DNA of 64,000 bases from positions 248,001 to 312,000 of the forward strand of contig NZ_JAHPZX010000004.1 in the NCBI RefSeq assembly GCF_021325795.1, given 5' to 3'. Both the position numbers and the translations under genes were made by a program. This document shows positions 1-7,692 of this stretch, in pieces. Numbering within the stretch: position 1 is the first letter of the stretch; each line of letters opens with the position of its first letter. This DNA is from Bordetella sp. LUAb4 (GTDB lineage Bacteria; Pseudomonadota; Gammaproteobacteria; Burkholderiales; Burkholderiaceae_B). The notes under the pieces are model-generated. The model made no database searches, was not told where the DNA came from, and saw only the letters and a list, made by a program, of their open reading frames with translations.

Positions 1-641
1 GCGAAGTCGCCGGATTCCGGGTTCATGTCCGTGTCGGTGGGGCCGGGCTGCACGTTGTTCACGGTAATGCGGCGGGGACCCAGGTCGCGCGCCATGCCGC
101 GTACCAAACCTTGCAGGGCCGACTTGCTCATGGCGTAAGCGGCACCGCCGGGGAAGGGCATGCGGTCGGCATTCACACTGCCGATGTTGATGATGCGCCC
201 GCCGTCATTCATCCGCGCCAGCGCCGCTTGCGACGCGATGAACACCGCGCGCACATTCAGATCCAGGGTCTTGTCGAATTCTTCCAGCGTCAGCGTTTCG
301 ATGGAGCCCAGCACCAGCACACCGGCGTTGTTGACCAGGATGTCCAGAGCCCCGAATTCATCGGTCGTCACCGCGATGGCGCGCACCACGGCGGCGGCGT
401 CCGCGGCGTCGGCTTGCAAAGCCAGGGCGCGGCCGCCGTCGGCCTTGATCTCTTCGGCCAGGGCCTTGGCTTGGTCAGCCGAGCCGCGGTAGGTGAAGGC
501 CACGGCGGCGCCGTCGCGGGCCAGGCGCTTGACGATGGCGGCGCCGATGCCACGGCCGCCGCCGGTGACGAAGGCCGTCTTGCCGGCAAGGGGCTTGGTG
601 GTGTCAAGGGTTGCGGCGGAAGTATTGGTACGGGTATTCAT
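1..641 (-). CDS. SDR-family oxidoreductase (3' end outside window)
   Basis: Short-chain dehydrogenase/reductase, NAD(P)-dependent and probably cytosolic; the C-terminus lies beyond base 1, so 213 residues are visible. The Rossmann glycine motif TGGGRGIG is at residues 26-33, NNAG at 104-107, and the catalytic Ser155, Tyr169 and Lys173 (YAMSK) are all present, so the visible part is intact. The ATG at 639-641 was chosen as the first in-frame start that precedes the fold by a short leader. The gene is divergent from a LysR regulator about 200 bp away, a common arrangement in which the regulator controls its neighbour. The substrate cannot be deduced; the sequence resembles the broad 3-oxoacyl-ACP-reductase-like class of SDRs. 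Confidence 0.88.
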   Translation of the reverse strand, partial: MNTRTNTSAATLDTTKPLAGKTAFVTGGGRGIGAAIVKRLARDGAAVAFTYRGSADQAKALAEEIKADGGRALALQADAADAAAVVRAIAVTTDEFGALDILVNNAGVLVLGSIETLTLEEFDKTLDLNVRAVFIASQAALARMNDGGRIINIGSVNADRMPFPGGAAYAMSKSALQGLVRGMARDLGPRRITVNNVQPGPTDTDMNPESGDF

Positions 642-813
642 GATGTGGGACCTTTGGATGTAAGAGGCAGGACAGGGATGGCGGGCGAGACTCGGATATA
701 AGCGACAAACAAGAAACTTGAGACTTGAGAATCAACCTACAGGACTGCGGTGACGACGGATGAAGTATCCCCGGTCCTGGCTATTCCAGATAGTCCATAA
801 TTGATTGTATGAT

Positions 814-832
814 CTTCAACTATTAGTTGAAG
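814..832. promoter_or_regulatory. Perfect 19-bp palindrome, candidate LysR operator
   Basis: CTTCAACTATTAGTTGAAG has two 9-bp arms around a single T. It lies in the divergent SDR/LysR intergenic region and ends 16 bp before the regulator's start codon. LysR-type proteins often bind inverted repeats between themselves and a divergent target, so autoregulation plus control of the SDR is the natural reading. Binding itself is inference. Confidence 0.6.
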
Positions 833-848
833 GTGGCCGTAGGGCCTG

Positions 849-1781
849 GTGCCGGACGTGGAATCCCTCAATCTTCTCGAATCCTTTATCCGCAGCGCGC
901 AGCTGGGCAGCTTTTCGGCGGCTGCCCGCAGTCTGGGACTGACGCCCGCGGCGGTCAGCAAGAACGTGGGGCGCCTGGAAGCGGATCTGGGCCTGCGCCT
1001 GTTCCATCGCAGCACCCGCAAGCTGGCGCTGACCGAGGAAGGCGAGCAGTTCCTGGAAAATGCCGCGGGTCCTTATGCCAGCTTGCAGGATGCCTTCGCC
1101 CATGCGGCGCAGCGCGAAGGCAAGCCCTCGGGCGTGCTGCGGGTGAGCGTTGGGCTGGGTTTCGGCAACGAGTACATCGTGCCGCTCCTGGGAGATTTCC
1201 TGGCGCGTTATCCCGCCATCGTCCCGGATTGGCATTTCGAGAACCGCGCGGTCGACCTGGTGGGCGAAGGCTATGACGCGGCGATTGCTGGCGGCATAGA
1301 ACTGACCGAAGGGGTGATTGCGCGCAAACTGGCGACGGCCTACATCATTGCCGTGGCGTCGCCCGCCTACATGGCTGAGCGGCCCATGCCGAAACATCCG
1401 TCCGAACTATCCGGATTGGATGGCATAGTGCGCCGCTCGGGTCCCACGGGACGCCTGCGTGCATGGACCCTGCGCAACAGCGTTGGGGTGGAAGCCGCGG
1501 CGCCATCCAGTGTGCGCATGATCTTCGACGATCCGGAAGCCATGGCGCGCGCTGCCGTGCTGGGATATGGCGTGGCCTTGTTGCCCACGCCGCATGCGGC
1601 GCGCTGGATAGCCAGCGGAGCATTGATCCGCCTGCTGCCGGAGTGGTCGGCTGAATTGGGAGCCCTGTCGATCTACTACCCGAATAAAAAGCTGGTGCCC
1701 TTGAAAACCCGCGCCTTCATCGATTTCGTCGTCGAGGCGTTCAGAAAAAAGCGCCTCGCGGCGTTGTTCGATCCACGCTGA
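849..1781 (+). CDS. LysR-family transcriptional regulator
   Basis: A 310-residue LysR-type regulator of normal length. The N-terminal winged helix-turn-helix (about residues 5-62) has the usual pattern, with SFSAAARSLGLTPAAVSKNV followed by LEADLGLRLFHRSTR. A periplasmic-binding-protein-like effector domain follows (about 90-300). The start is GTG with only a weak purine-rich AGGG about 5 bases upstream; I found no better in-frame start. It is divergent from the SDR gene at 1-641 and probably regulates it, and a perfect palindrome sits just upstream of its own start. The gene runs into a strong hairpin at 1807-1840. The effector is unknown. Confidence 0.92.
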   Translation: MPDVESLNLLESFIRSAQLGSFSAAARSLGLTPAAVSKNVGRLEADLGLRLFHRSTRKLALTEEGEQFLENAAGPYASLQDAFAHAAQREGKPSGVLRVSVGLGFGNEYIVPLLGDFLARYPAIVPDWHFENRAVDLVGEGYDAAIAGGIELTEGVIARKLATAYIIAVASPAYMAERPMPKHPSELSGLDGIVRRSGPTGRLRAWTLRNSVGVEAAAPSSVRMIFDDPEAMARAAVLGYGVALLPTPHAARWIASGALIRLLPEWSAELGALSIYYPNKKLVPLKTRAFIDFVVEAFRKKRLAALFDPR

Positions 1782-1806
1782 GGCGGCCGGTCGGATCACG
1801 TAACGA

Positions 1807-1840
1807 GAAGGCGGCGATCACCTTGGTGATCGCCGCCTTC
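1807..1840. terminator. Long perfect hairpin between convergent genes
   Basis: GAAGGCGGCGATCACC, then TT, then the exact 16-base reverse complement. It lies between the ends of the LysR gene (plus) and the manganese catalase (minus). There is no T-run on either side, so it is a bidirectional hairpin terminator candidate rather than a classical intrinsic terminator. Confidence 0.6.
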
Positions 1841-1870
1841 GTACGCAATGCATCTGGATGCTGGGGCCGA

Positions 1871-2749
1871 TCAGGACAATACCGTTCCTCGATCAGCGCT
1901 GGTCTCCGGATCGCTCTCGGGATCGGAAGCCGTACGCGACACCATTGCCTGTACGTCCGCCAACTCGTCCTTCTTCAGTTTGACGCTGGCCAAGCCATCA
2001 CCGCCGTCCACGGCCATCTGCTGCTCGCGTTCGGAAACCACTTCGAAGGTCGACTCATTGTTCCAGGGACCGCTCATATCGCCATCGCCTTGCGACATGT
2101 TGAAGTAGACGTTGGAAAACTTGGGATCGCCTGGCAATTTGCCCGGCGGGAAGTTGGGTTCGATGGAGTACAGCGCTTTCTCGAACGATTGGAGGTGGGC
2201 GATTTCACGTGTCATCAGAAAACCTAAGGCTTCCTTCACACCCGGATCGTCCGTCACGTTGATCAGGCGTTCGTAGATGACCTTGGCGCGTGCCTCGGCG
2301 GCGACATTAGAGCGCAAATCCGCCGTTGGATCACCGATGGTATCGATGTAGCCGGCGTTCCAAAGCTGGCCGCCCGAATTGGTCAGCGCAGGACCGCCAC
2401 CATAGAGGATCTGGGTCACGTGCGAATCATTGCCCGCGCCTTGCAGCGAGCGATACAGGTCGGCCTCTTTCATGGTGGCTTCAGCGAGTTGGCCCTTGGC
2501 TCCCTTGTTCAGCATGGCGACCAGCGAACCAATGACTTCCAGATGGCTGAGCTCTTCGGTCGCGATGTCAAACAGCATGTCCTTGCGACCGGGATCGTCT
2601 TCGCCGATGGCCTGGGTAAAGTAGCGACAGGCCGCGGCCAGTTCGCCCTGCGGTCCGCCGAACTGCTCGAGCAGCAGATTAGCCAGCCCGGGGTTGCTCT
2701 GGCTTACGCGAACCGTATATTGAAGACGTTTATTGTGTGCGAACATCAT
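1871..2749 (-). CDS. Manganese catalase (non-haem)
   Basis: Dimanganese catalase, 2 H2O2 to 2 H2O + O2, cytosolic; 292 residues from the chosen start. The ferritin-like four-helix ligand set is visible as Glu36 (in GELAAAC), Glu66 and His69 (EELSHLE), Glu152 (AEARAKV) and His185 (REIAHLQ), matching the spacing of the Lactobacillus plantarum enzyme. The reading frame extends 14 codons further upstream, but the ATG at 2749 has AGGAG at the right distance, so I start there. The C-terminal about 60 residues are polar and acidic. The neighbours downstream on this strand's 5' side are a small hydrophilic protein and a YdeP-type oxidoreductase, which points to a stress-defence group. Confidence 0.93.
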   Translation of the reverse strand: MMFAHNKRLQYTVRVSQSNPGLANLLLEQFGGPQGELAAACRYFTQAIGEDDPGRKDMLFDIATEELSHLEVIGSLVAMLNKGAKGQLAEATMKEADLYRSLQGAGNDSHVTQILYGGGPALTNSGGQLWNAGYIDTIGDPTADLRSNVAAEARAKVIYERLINVTDDPGVKEALGFLMTREIAHLQSFEKALYSIEPNFPPGKLPGDPKFSNVYFNMSQGDGDMSGPWNNESTFEVVSEREQQMAVDGGDGLASVKLKKDELADVQAMVSRTASDPESDPETSADRGTVLS

Positions 2750-2829
2750 GGACTCCTGAGTGGTTGGTACGGCTATAGGCTGGGTCGTCAAAGCGCAATC
2801 GCCATACCAGCAATGCGCGATTCCTTGAT

Positions 2830-3084
2830 TCAGCCTTTCTTGGTGGGAAGCACGCTAGGGGTGTCATCGCGAGGATTGAATGTCCGGTCCTCGGCGGCCT
2901 CCGGATTCGGATTGCCATCGAACTGCGTTGCCTTGGCGGGAGTCGGTGACTCCCGTGCCTGGCGGTTTTCGCTGGCCTTGCCCAGGTCCTCCTGGATGCG
3001 GGCAGCGATATCCACTTGATCTTCCTTCGAGGGTTCTGGCGTGGGCGTTTTGTCGACAGGGTCGGCGCGGTTGCTGTTGGTCAT
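2830..3084 (-). CDS. Small hydrophilic protein of unknown function
   Basis: 84 residues, very rich in Pro, Asp, Glu, Asn and Lys, with no hydrophobic segment and probably disordered. The start at 3084 is preceded by GGAG 7 bases upstream; the frame stays open to 3177 but that longer form lacks a better ribosome site. It lies between YdeP and manganese catalase on the same strand, and small proteins of this composition often accompany general-stress genes; that link is inference. I do not recognise a family. Confidence 0.6.
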   Translation of the reverse strand: MTNSNRADPVDKTPTPEPSKEDQVDIAARIQEDLGKASENRQARESPTPAKATQFDGNPNPEAAEDRTFNPRDDTPSVLPTKKG

Positions 3085-3361
3085 GGATAAGCTCCGTGGG
3101 AATGGTTCTTGGCGAATGGATCGTTGGGCTATGAGTCGGTCGGACCGCGGGGTTCGCCGCTGTCCTTGCGTTCGCAATCGCTATACCCGCGCGGTCACCG
3201 CAGAGCGCAAACCACGAGCACCCCGCACGCGATCCGCAAGAATGGGTTGCCGCGGTGGCTTCAGCGCTTGCTCAGCGTGGCGCGCAAACCCATCACGTCG
3301 TTCGACGAAATCTCGCTGGCATCTCTTGTCCGGGTGCCCGCTGGCGCCAGGACGTCCTGAT

Positions 3362-5650
3362 TCATGCTTGTTTGCGCAGCGTAATTGGGATGGATTTGGC
3401 TGCTGGCACCTTGCTCTCCTTGGCGTAATGCCACAGGGGAATCAGCGGATTGCATTCCGGGTAATATGACCAGGCGCACCCGGCGGGAATGTCGAAGGCC
3501 CGGACTTCCAGGCCGGACACTTCGCGGTCATAGCCGTCATGCGCCACCGTGCACGCTGTCACCACGTCTTTCTCCGCCAGGCCCAGCCTTTGCATGTCGT
3601 CCGCGTTCAGCATGATCACCTTGCGCGTGCCCTTGATGCCGCGGAAGCGATCGTCCAAGGCATAGATGGTCGTATTGAACTGGCTGTCGCCACGTGTAGT
3701 CATCAAGCGCAGGACCTGTCCGTCATGTTCAGGCATGTCCGGGTCTTCGTCATAAGTCTCCGGCACCACGAAATTCGCCTTGCCGGTCTCCGTGTTCCAC
3801 CTGCGTTCGCTGGCCCCCAAGGGACGATGGAATCCCCCCGGGCTCCACATCCGTGCATTGAAGTCCTTGAAGATGTCCGGGTAGGTCGCCTCGATGGCAT
3901 CACGCACTCTTGCGTAGTCCGCCACCCAGGCGTCCCAGTCGACGTTCCCCCGAGCGCCGACGGTGGCCTTGGCCAGGCCCGCCACAATGGCCGGCTCCGA
4001 CAGCAGCAGATCACTATTGGGTTCGCTACGCCCCTTGGAGCCGTGGAAGCAGCCGGTGCTGTCTTCCACCGACACGGCCTGTTCGCCCCCGGCTTGCCGA
4101 TCGATCTCGATTCGGCTGAGACAGGGCAAAAGATAGGACACTCGGCCGTGCAACAGGTGACTGCGGTTGAGCTTGGTCGCCACGGAGACGGTCAGGTCCA
4201 GCGTGGCCCAGGCCGGCTCCATGCGGGAATGGTCCGGCGTGGCGCGGGCGAAGTTGCCGCCCAGCCCGATGAACGCCTTGACTCGTCCATCCAGAATGCC
4301 TTCACAGGCTTCCACCGTATTCATGCCTTTGCTGGTGGGCGAATCGAAGTGGTACAGCGCCTTCAACTTGTCGGCGGGAATTTTGTCCGGCTTCTCCGTG
4401 ATGCCTACCGTGCGTTGCCCCTGAACATTGGAATGGCCGCGGACCGGGCATACCCCGGCGCCCGGCTTCCCGATATTGCCGCGCAGCAGTAACAGGTTGG
4501 TGATCATCTGCACGTTCTGCACGCCGTTGCGATGCTGAGTCAGGCCCATTCCATACAACACCATCGCGGCCTTGGCTTGCGCATAGACGCGGGCCGCCGC
4601 TTCCAAGGCGGCGCGGGTCAGGCCGGCGTGGCGTTCGATCTGGTCCCACGAGGCACTGCGCATGGCTTCGGCGAAGGCTTCGAAACCATGGGTATGTTCA
4701 GCGATGAAAGCGTGGTCCAGCACGGGCACGCCGCCTTGCGCCCGTGCGCGGTCGTCGGCCTCGATCAGGTATTTACACAGGCCAGCCAGCGCGGCCGTGT
4801 CACCACCCACCTTGACCTGGTGGTACTGCGTGCTGATCTGGGTTTTCTTGCCGGTCATCATCTCCGCCGGCGCCTGCGGGTTACGAAAGGCGATCAGGCC
4901 TGGCTCGCGCAGGGGATTGAAGGTGATGATGGGGACGTCGCGCTGCTCGCGCGCGTCCTGCAACTGATGCAGCATGCGCGGTGCATTGGTGCCGGTGTTG
5001 TGGCCGAAGAAGAGCATGCAGTCGGTATGCTCGAAGTCTTCCAGCGTGACCGTGCCTACCGGCACGCCTATGGTCTTGGGCAGGCCGACGGACGTGCTCT
5101 CGTGGCACATATTGGAACTGTCGGGCAGATTGTTGGTGCCGTACAGCCGCGCGAACAGCGCGTACATATAGGAAGTTTCCAAGGATGCGCGTCCCGAGGT
5201 ATAGAACACGGCCGAGTCGGGCTCCAATGGCTGCAAACGCCTGCCGATATCATCGAAAGCCTCCTGCCAGCCGATCGCCTCGTATTTGTCGGTGGCGGCG
5301 TTCCAGCGCATGGGCGCGGTCAGGCGGCCGATTTTTTCCAGATCGTGATCACTCCATTCCAGGAGTTGGGTACAGGTGTGGGCCGCGAAGAAGTCCGGCG
5401 GCACGGTTTTGCTGGTGATGTCCCACGCCGTGGCCTTGGCGCCGTTCTCGCAAAATTCCAGCGGATGCGGATGCGCCGGCTTGGCCCACGAACAGCCGAC
5501 GCACATATAGCCGTCCGGCTTGTTCTGATGAGTAAGAAGGGCGGCGCCATGCAGAAGGACATGCTCCTTGGCCAGACTGCTGACCACGGCCTTGGCTGAA
5601 CCCCAGCCGCCGGCAGTGGGACTGGAGGACTTCTCGGTTTGGGCGCTCAT
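3362..5650 (-). CDS. FdhF/YdeP-family molybdopterin oxidoreductase
   Basis: 762 residues, the normal length for YdeP-type members of the formate-dehydrogenase/DMSO-reductase superfamily, binding bis-MGD molybdenum. Cys50, Cys53 and Cys67 (MCVGCSW and FCENG) form the N-terminal cysteine cluster typical of the YdeP branch. Cys182 in NMCHESTS is the likely molybdenum ligand. The C-terminal molydopterin-dinucleotide-binding domain begins near VLRLMTTRGDSQFNT. There is no signal peptide, so it is cytosolic. E. coli YdeP is linked to acid resistance but its substrate is unknown. The gene follows the LytS/LytR-type pair on the same strand with a 67-bp gap, so it is a plausible target of that system. 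Confidence 0.9.
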   Translation of the reverse strand: MSAQTEKSSSPTAGGWGSAKAVVSSLAKEHVLLHGAALLTHQNKPDGYMCVGCSWAKPAHPHPLEFCENGAKATAWDITSKTVPPDFFAAHTCTQLLEWSDHDLEKIGRLTAPMRWNAATDKYEAIGWQEAFDDIGRRLQPLEPDSAVFYTSGRASLETSYMYALFARLYGTNNLPDSSNMCHESTSVGLPKTIGVPVGTVTLEDFEHTDCMLFFGHNTGTNAPRMLHQLQDAREQRDVPIITFNPLREPGLIAFRNPQAPAEMMTGKKTQISTQYHQVKVGGDTAALAGLCKYLIEADDRARAQGGVPVLDHAFIAEHTHGFEAFAEAMRSASWDQIERHAGLTRAALEAAARVYAQAKAAMVLYGMGLTQHRNGVQNVQMITNLLLLRGNIGKPGAGVCPVRGHSNVQGQRTVGITEKPDKIPADKLKALYHFDSPTSKGMNTVEACEGILDGRVKAFIGLGGNFARATPDHSRMEPAWATLDLTVSVATKLNRSHLLHGRVSYLLPCLSRIEIDRQAGGEQAVSVEDSTGCFHGSKGRSEPNSDLLLSEPAIVAGLAKATVGARGNVDWDAWVADYARVRDAIEATYPDIFKDFNARMWSPGGFHRPLGASERRWNTETGKANFVVPETYDEDPDMPEHDGQVLRLMTTRGDSQFNTTIYALDDRFRGIKGTRKVIMLNADDMQRLGLAEKDVVTACTVAHDGYDREVSGLEVRAFDIPAGCAWSYYPECNPLIPLWHYAKESKVPAAKSIPITLRKQA

Positions 5651-5670
5651 CGTGGCTCGCTTTTTCTAGT

Positions 5671-5686
5671 GCCGCGTCAGCGCGGC
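5671..5686. other. GC-rich hairpin upstream of the YdeP-type gene
   Basis: GCCGCG-TCAG-CGCGGC, a 6-bp perfect stem in the 67-bp gap between the LytTR regulator's stop and the oxidoreductase start. There is no U-run on the minus strand, so it could be a weak terminator/attenuator or chance. Confidence 0.3.
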
Positions 5687-5717
5687 TGTGTAATAGCGAA
5701 GTCGATGAACGCAAAGC

Positions 5718-6434
5718 CTATGCCCGAGCGCTGCCTCCCGCGCGCGCCGCCAGGGCCTGTTTCAGGCGCTGAAACGCCGTCAGACCAAGTTGAACGGGCG
5801 GACGTCCCTGTATGAACTCGACCTGTCGATGGTCGCCGCTGCTGACACGGACGACGTGATCGAGATTGATGATGAGCGAGCGCGAAGCCTGGAAGAAGGG
5901 CGGCATGGGAAGTTGCGGCAACAGGCTCGACATCGTGGCCAGCATCAATTCGCTGCTGCCATCCGCGCAGCACAGCTGTACATAATCGCCCTGGGCAAGC
6001 ACGACGCTAAGGTCCTGCAGCCTGATGGGTCGAGTGGCCTGGCGGCCCCGTATCACCAGATAGGCCGGCGCCGGCCGCGCGGCGGCCATCCTGCGTAGCC
6101 GCGCCACGGCCTGTTCCAGGCGCGGCGCGCCCACCGGCTTGAGCAGATAGTCCAGCGCTTCGACATCGAAGGCGCGCGGGGCATGGTTGGCATGCGCCGT
6201 GACGAAGATCACGCCGACGTGCGGATCCAGTCCCCGCAGCAGATCGAATCCCGTGCCTTGGGTCAGTTCGATGTCGAGGAAAAGGCCCTGCGGCGACTCC
6301 TGCTCGATCAGCGTCCGGGCTTGCGTCAGGTTCGCTGCTTCGCCCACGATTCGCACGTCCGGCTGGGTTTCGAGCAGGCGCCGCAAGTAGCGCCGCGCCG
6401 GCGTTTCGTCGTCGATGATGGCTACGCGAAGCAC
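5718..6434 (-). CDS. LytTR-family response regulator
   Basis: 238 residues. The N-terminal receiver (about 1-115) has the acidic pair in IIDDE, phospho-acceptor Asp54 (FLDIEL) and Lys99 (LLKP). The C-terminal LytTR DNA-binding domain (about 135-230) includes QGDYVQL and FFQASRSLIINLDHV. Its start overlaps the kinase stop by 13 bp, indicating translational coupling and a cognate pair. LytTR proteins bind imperfect direct repeats upstream of targets; the nearest candidate is the YdeP-type gene downstream. The signal and regulon are unknown. Confidence 0.92.
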   Translation of the reverse strand: MLRVAIIDDETPARRYLRRLLETQPDVRIVGEAANLTQARTLIEQESPQGLFLDIELTQGTGFDLLRGLDPHVGVIFVTAHANHAPRAFDVEALDYLLKPVGAPRLEQAVARLRRMAAARPAPAYLVIRGRQATRPIRLQDLSVVLAQGDYVQLCCADGSSELMLATMSSLLPQLPMPPFFQASRSLIINLDHVVRVSSGDHRQVEFIQGRPPVQLGLTAFQRLKQALAARAGGSARA

Positions 6435-7501
6435 GATGTTCCTTCGATGTACAGCGTTGCGACGGTGCGCTCGGCCCGTTGTTCCAGCGAGAAACGATGG
6501 CGGCCGGGATAGTGCAGTGCCAGGCGCTGGCTCAGATTGTTCAAGCCGACGCCGGTATGCATCGGGTCGAAAGGGCGCTCCAGCCGGCCCGGATTGTCCA
6601 TCTCTATGGTCAGGGCGTCGGCCGCGCGGCGCGCGCGGATATGGATGCGGAAGGGCGCGTCGTCATCCCGCTTGCCATGCTTGATGGCGTTCTCCGCCAG
6701 TCCTTGCAAAGTCATATGCGGAATGCCCATGTCCAGCGCCGCGGGATCGATATCGAGTTGATATTTGAAGCGGTCATCGAAACGCAAGGCCTGGATACCC
6801 AGATAGGTTTCCACCGCCGCCAGTTCATCGCGCAGGGCGCAGATGGCGTTGTTGCGCTGGCTCAGCGAATAGCGCAGGTAGGCGGCCAGGCGCCGGGTCA
6901 TCTCTTCCGCGATGGCGGGGCGATCATGGATTTCCGCGACGATGGTGTTGAGCGAATTGAACAGGAAATGCGGCTCGATCTGCAGATGCAGATGTTCGAG
7001 TTCCAGCTGCAAGGCGCGGGTCTGCGCCCGCAACGCCTGCAGGCGCTCGGCGCGCACTTGCAGCTCCGCGCGCGCGGCGAAGTAGACCAGCGTCCAGATG
7101 CAGAACACCCCCAGGAAATAAATGAAGGCCATCGGCACGCGGTTGCGCAAGGCGTAGGGCGCGGCGTCAGGTAGCAAGGCGTTCTGGATTTCCACGCCGA
7201 GCAGCGCCAGCAAGGCGGAAGCACCCACGCAGAGCAAGGCGGCGCTGACGGCGGTCTGGATCCGGTTGGCGCCGGGATGGCGGCCATATACCAGCGCGGC
7301 AACGCTGGTGAGCGCGAATCCCAGAGTGTCCAGCAGCAGCGTCAGCAACAAGGCCACCGCGGCACTGCCGTAGGCGACATAGCGGATCAAAAAGCCCAGG
7401 GCCGCCAATATGAGCCAGGCGCCGACCTGCATGCGCCAGAAGAGGCTGACGGCTTCCGCTTCATGGGTGAGATGGCCTCCATTTGAGCGGAATTTCTTCA
7501 T
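6422..7501 (-). CDS. LytS/YpdA-type membrane sensor histidine kinase
   Basis: 359 residues from the chosen ATG at 7501. Four hydrophobic segments lie at about 25-43, 45-72, 83-103 and 122-143, followed by a short coiled region (about 145-172). The His_kinase (PF06580-type) box carries His178 in [10 protein letters not shown]. The ATPase part shows the N-box [10 protein letters not shown] and the glycine box GVGLNNLS. The frame is open far upstream (to 7813), but that extension lacks family features and collides with the divergent hybrid-kinase gene. It pairs with the LytTR regulator downstream. Confidence 0.9.
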   Translation of the reverse strand: MKKFRSNGGHLTHEAEAVSLFWRMQVGAWLILAALGFLIRYVAYGSAAVALLLTLLLDTLGFALTSVAALVYGRHPGANRIQTAVSAALLCVGASALLALLGVEIQNALLPDAAPYALRNRVPMAFIYFLGVFCIWTLVYFAARAELQVRAERLQALRAQTRALQLELEHLHLQIEPHFLFNSLNTIVAEIHDRPAIAEEMTRRLAAYLRYSLSQRNNAICALRDELAAVETYLGIQALRFDDRFKYQLDIDPAALDMGIPHMTLQGLAENAIKHGKRDDDAPFRIHIRARRAADALTIEMDNPGRLERPFDPMHTGVGLNNLSQRLALHYPGRHRFSLEQRAERTVATLYIEGTSCFA

Positions 7502-7692
7502 ATTTTCGCCATCAGGTGTCTCGTCTTGCACAAACGTCCGTCCCAAATGCTCATCCACTGGATGCTGTAGCGCTTTTTGCAGATAGTAATACGTCGTTTT
7601 CGTTGCCTGATGATACAGTTTTCTACCCGAGCTACCGGTTCGGGCGCGGGACCGTCCGCAATGCCCGCCGAACGACAAGGATTCTCGACGCG

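Noticed and set aside
7483-7692. N-terminal extension of the hybrid kinase by 70 codons
   Set aside because: It overlaps the start of the divergent kinase gene and adds no domain; ATG 7693 has a ribosome-binding sequence and starts the PAS-like domain.
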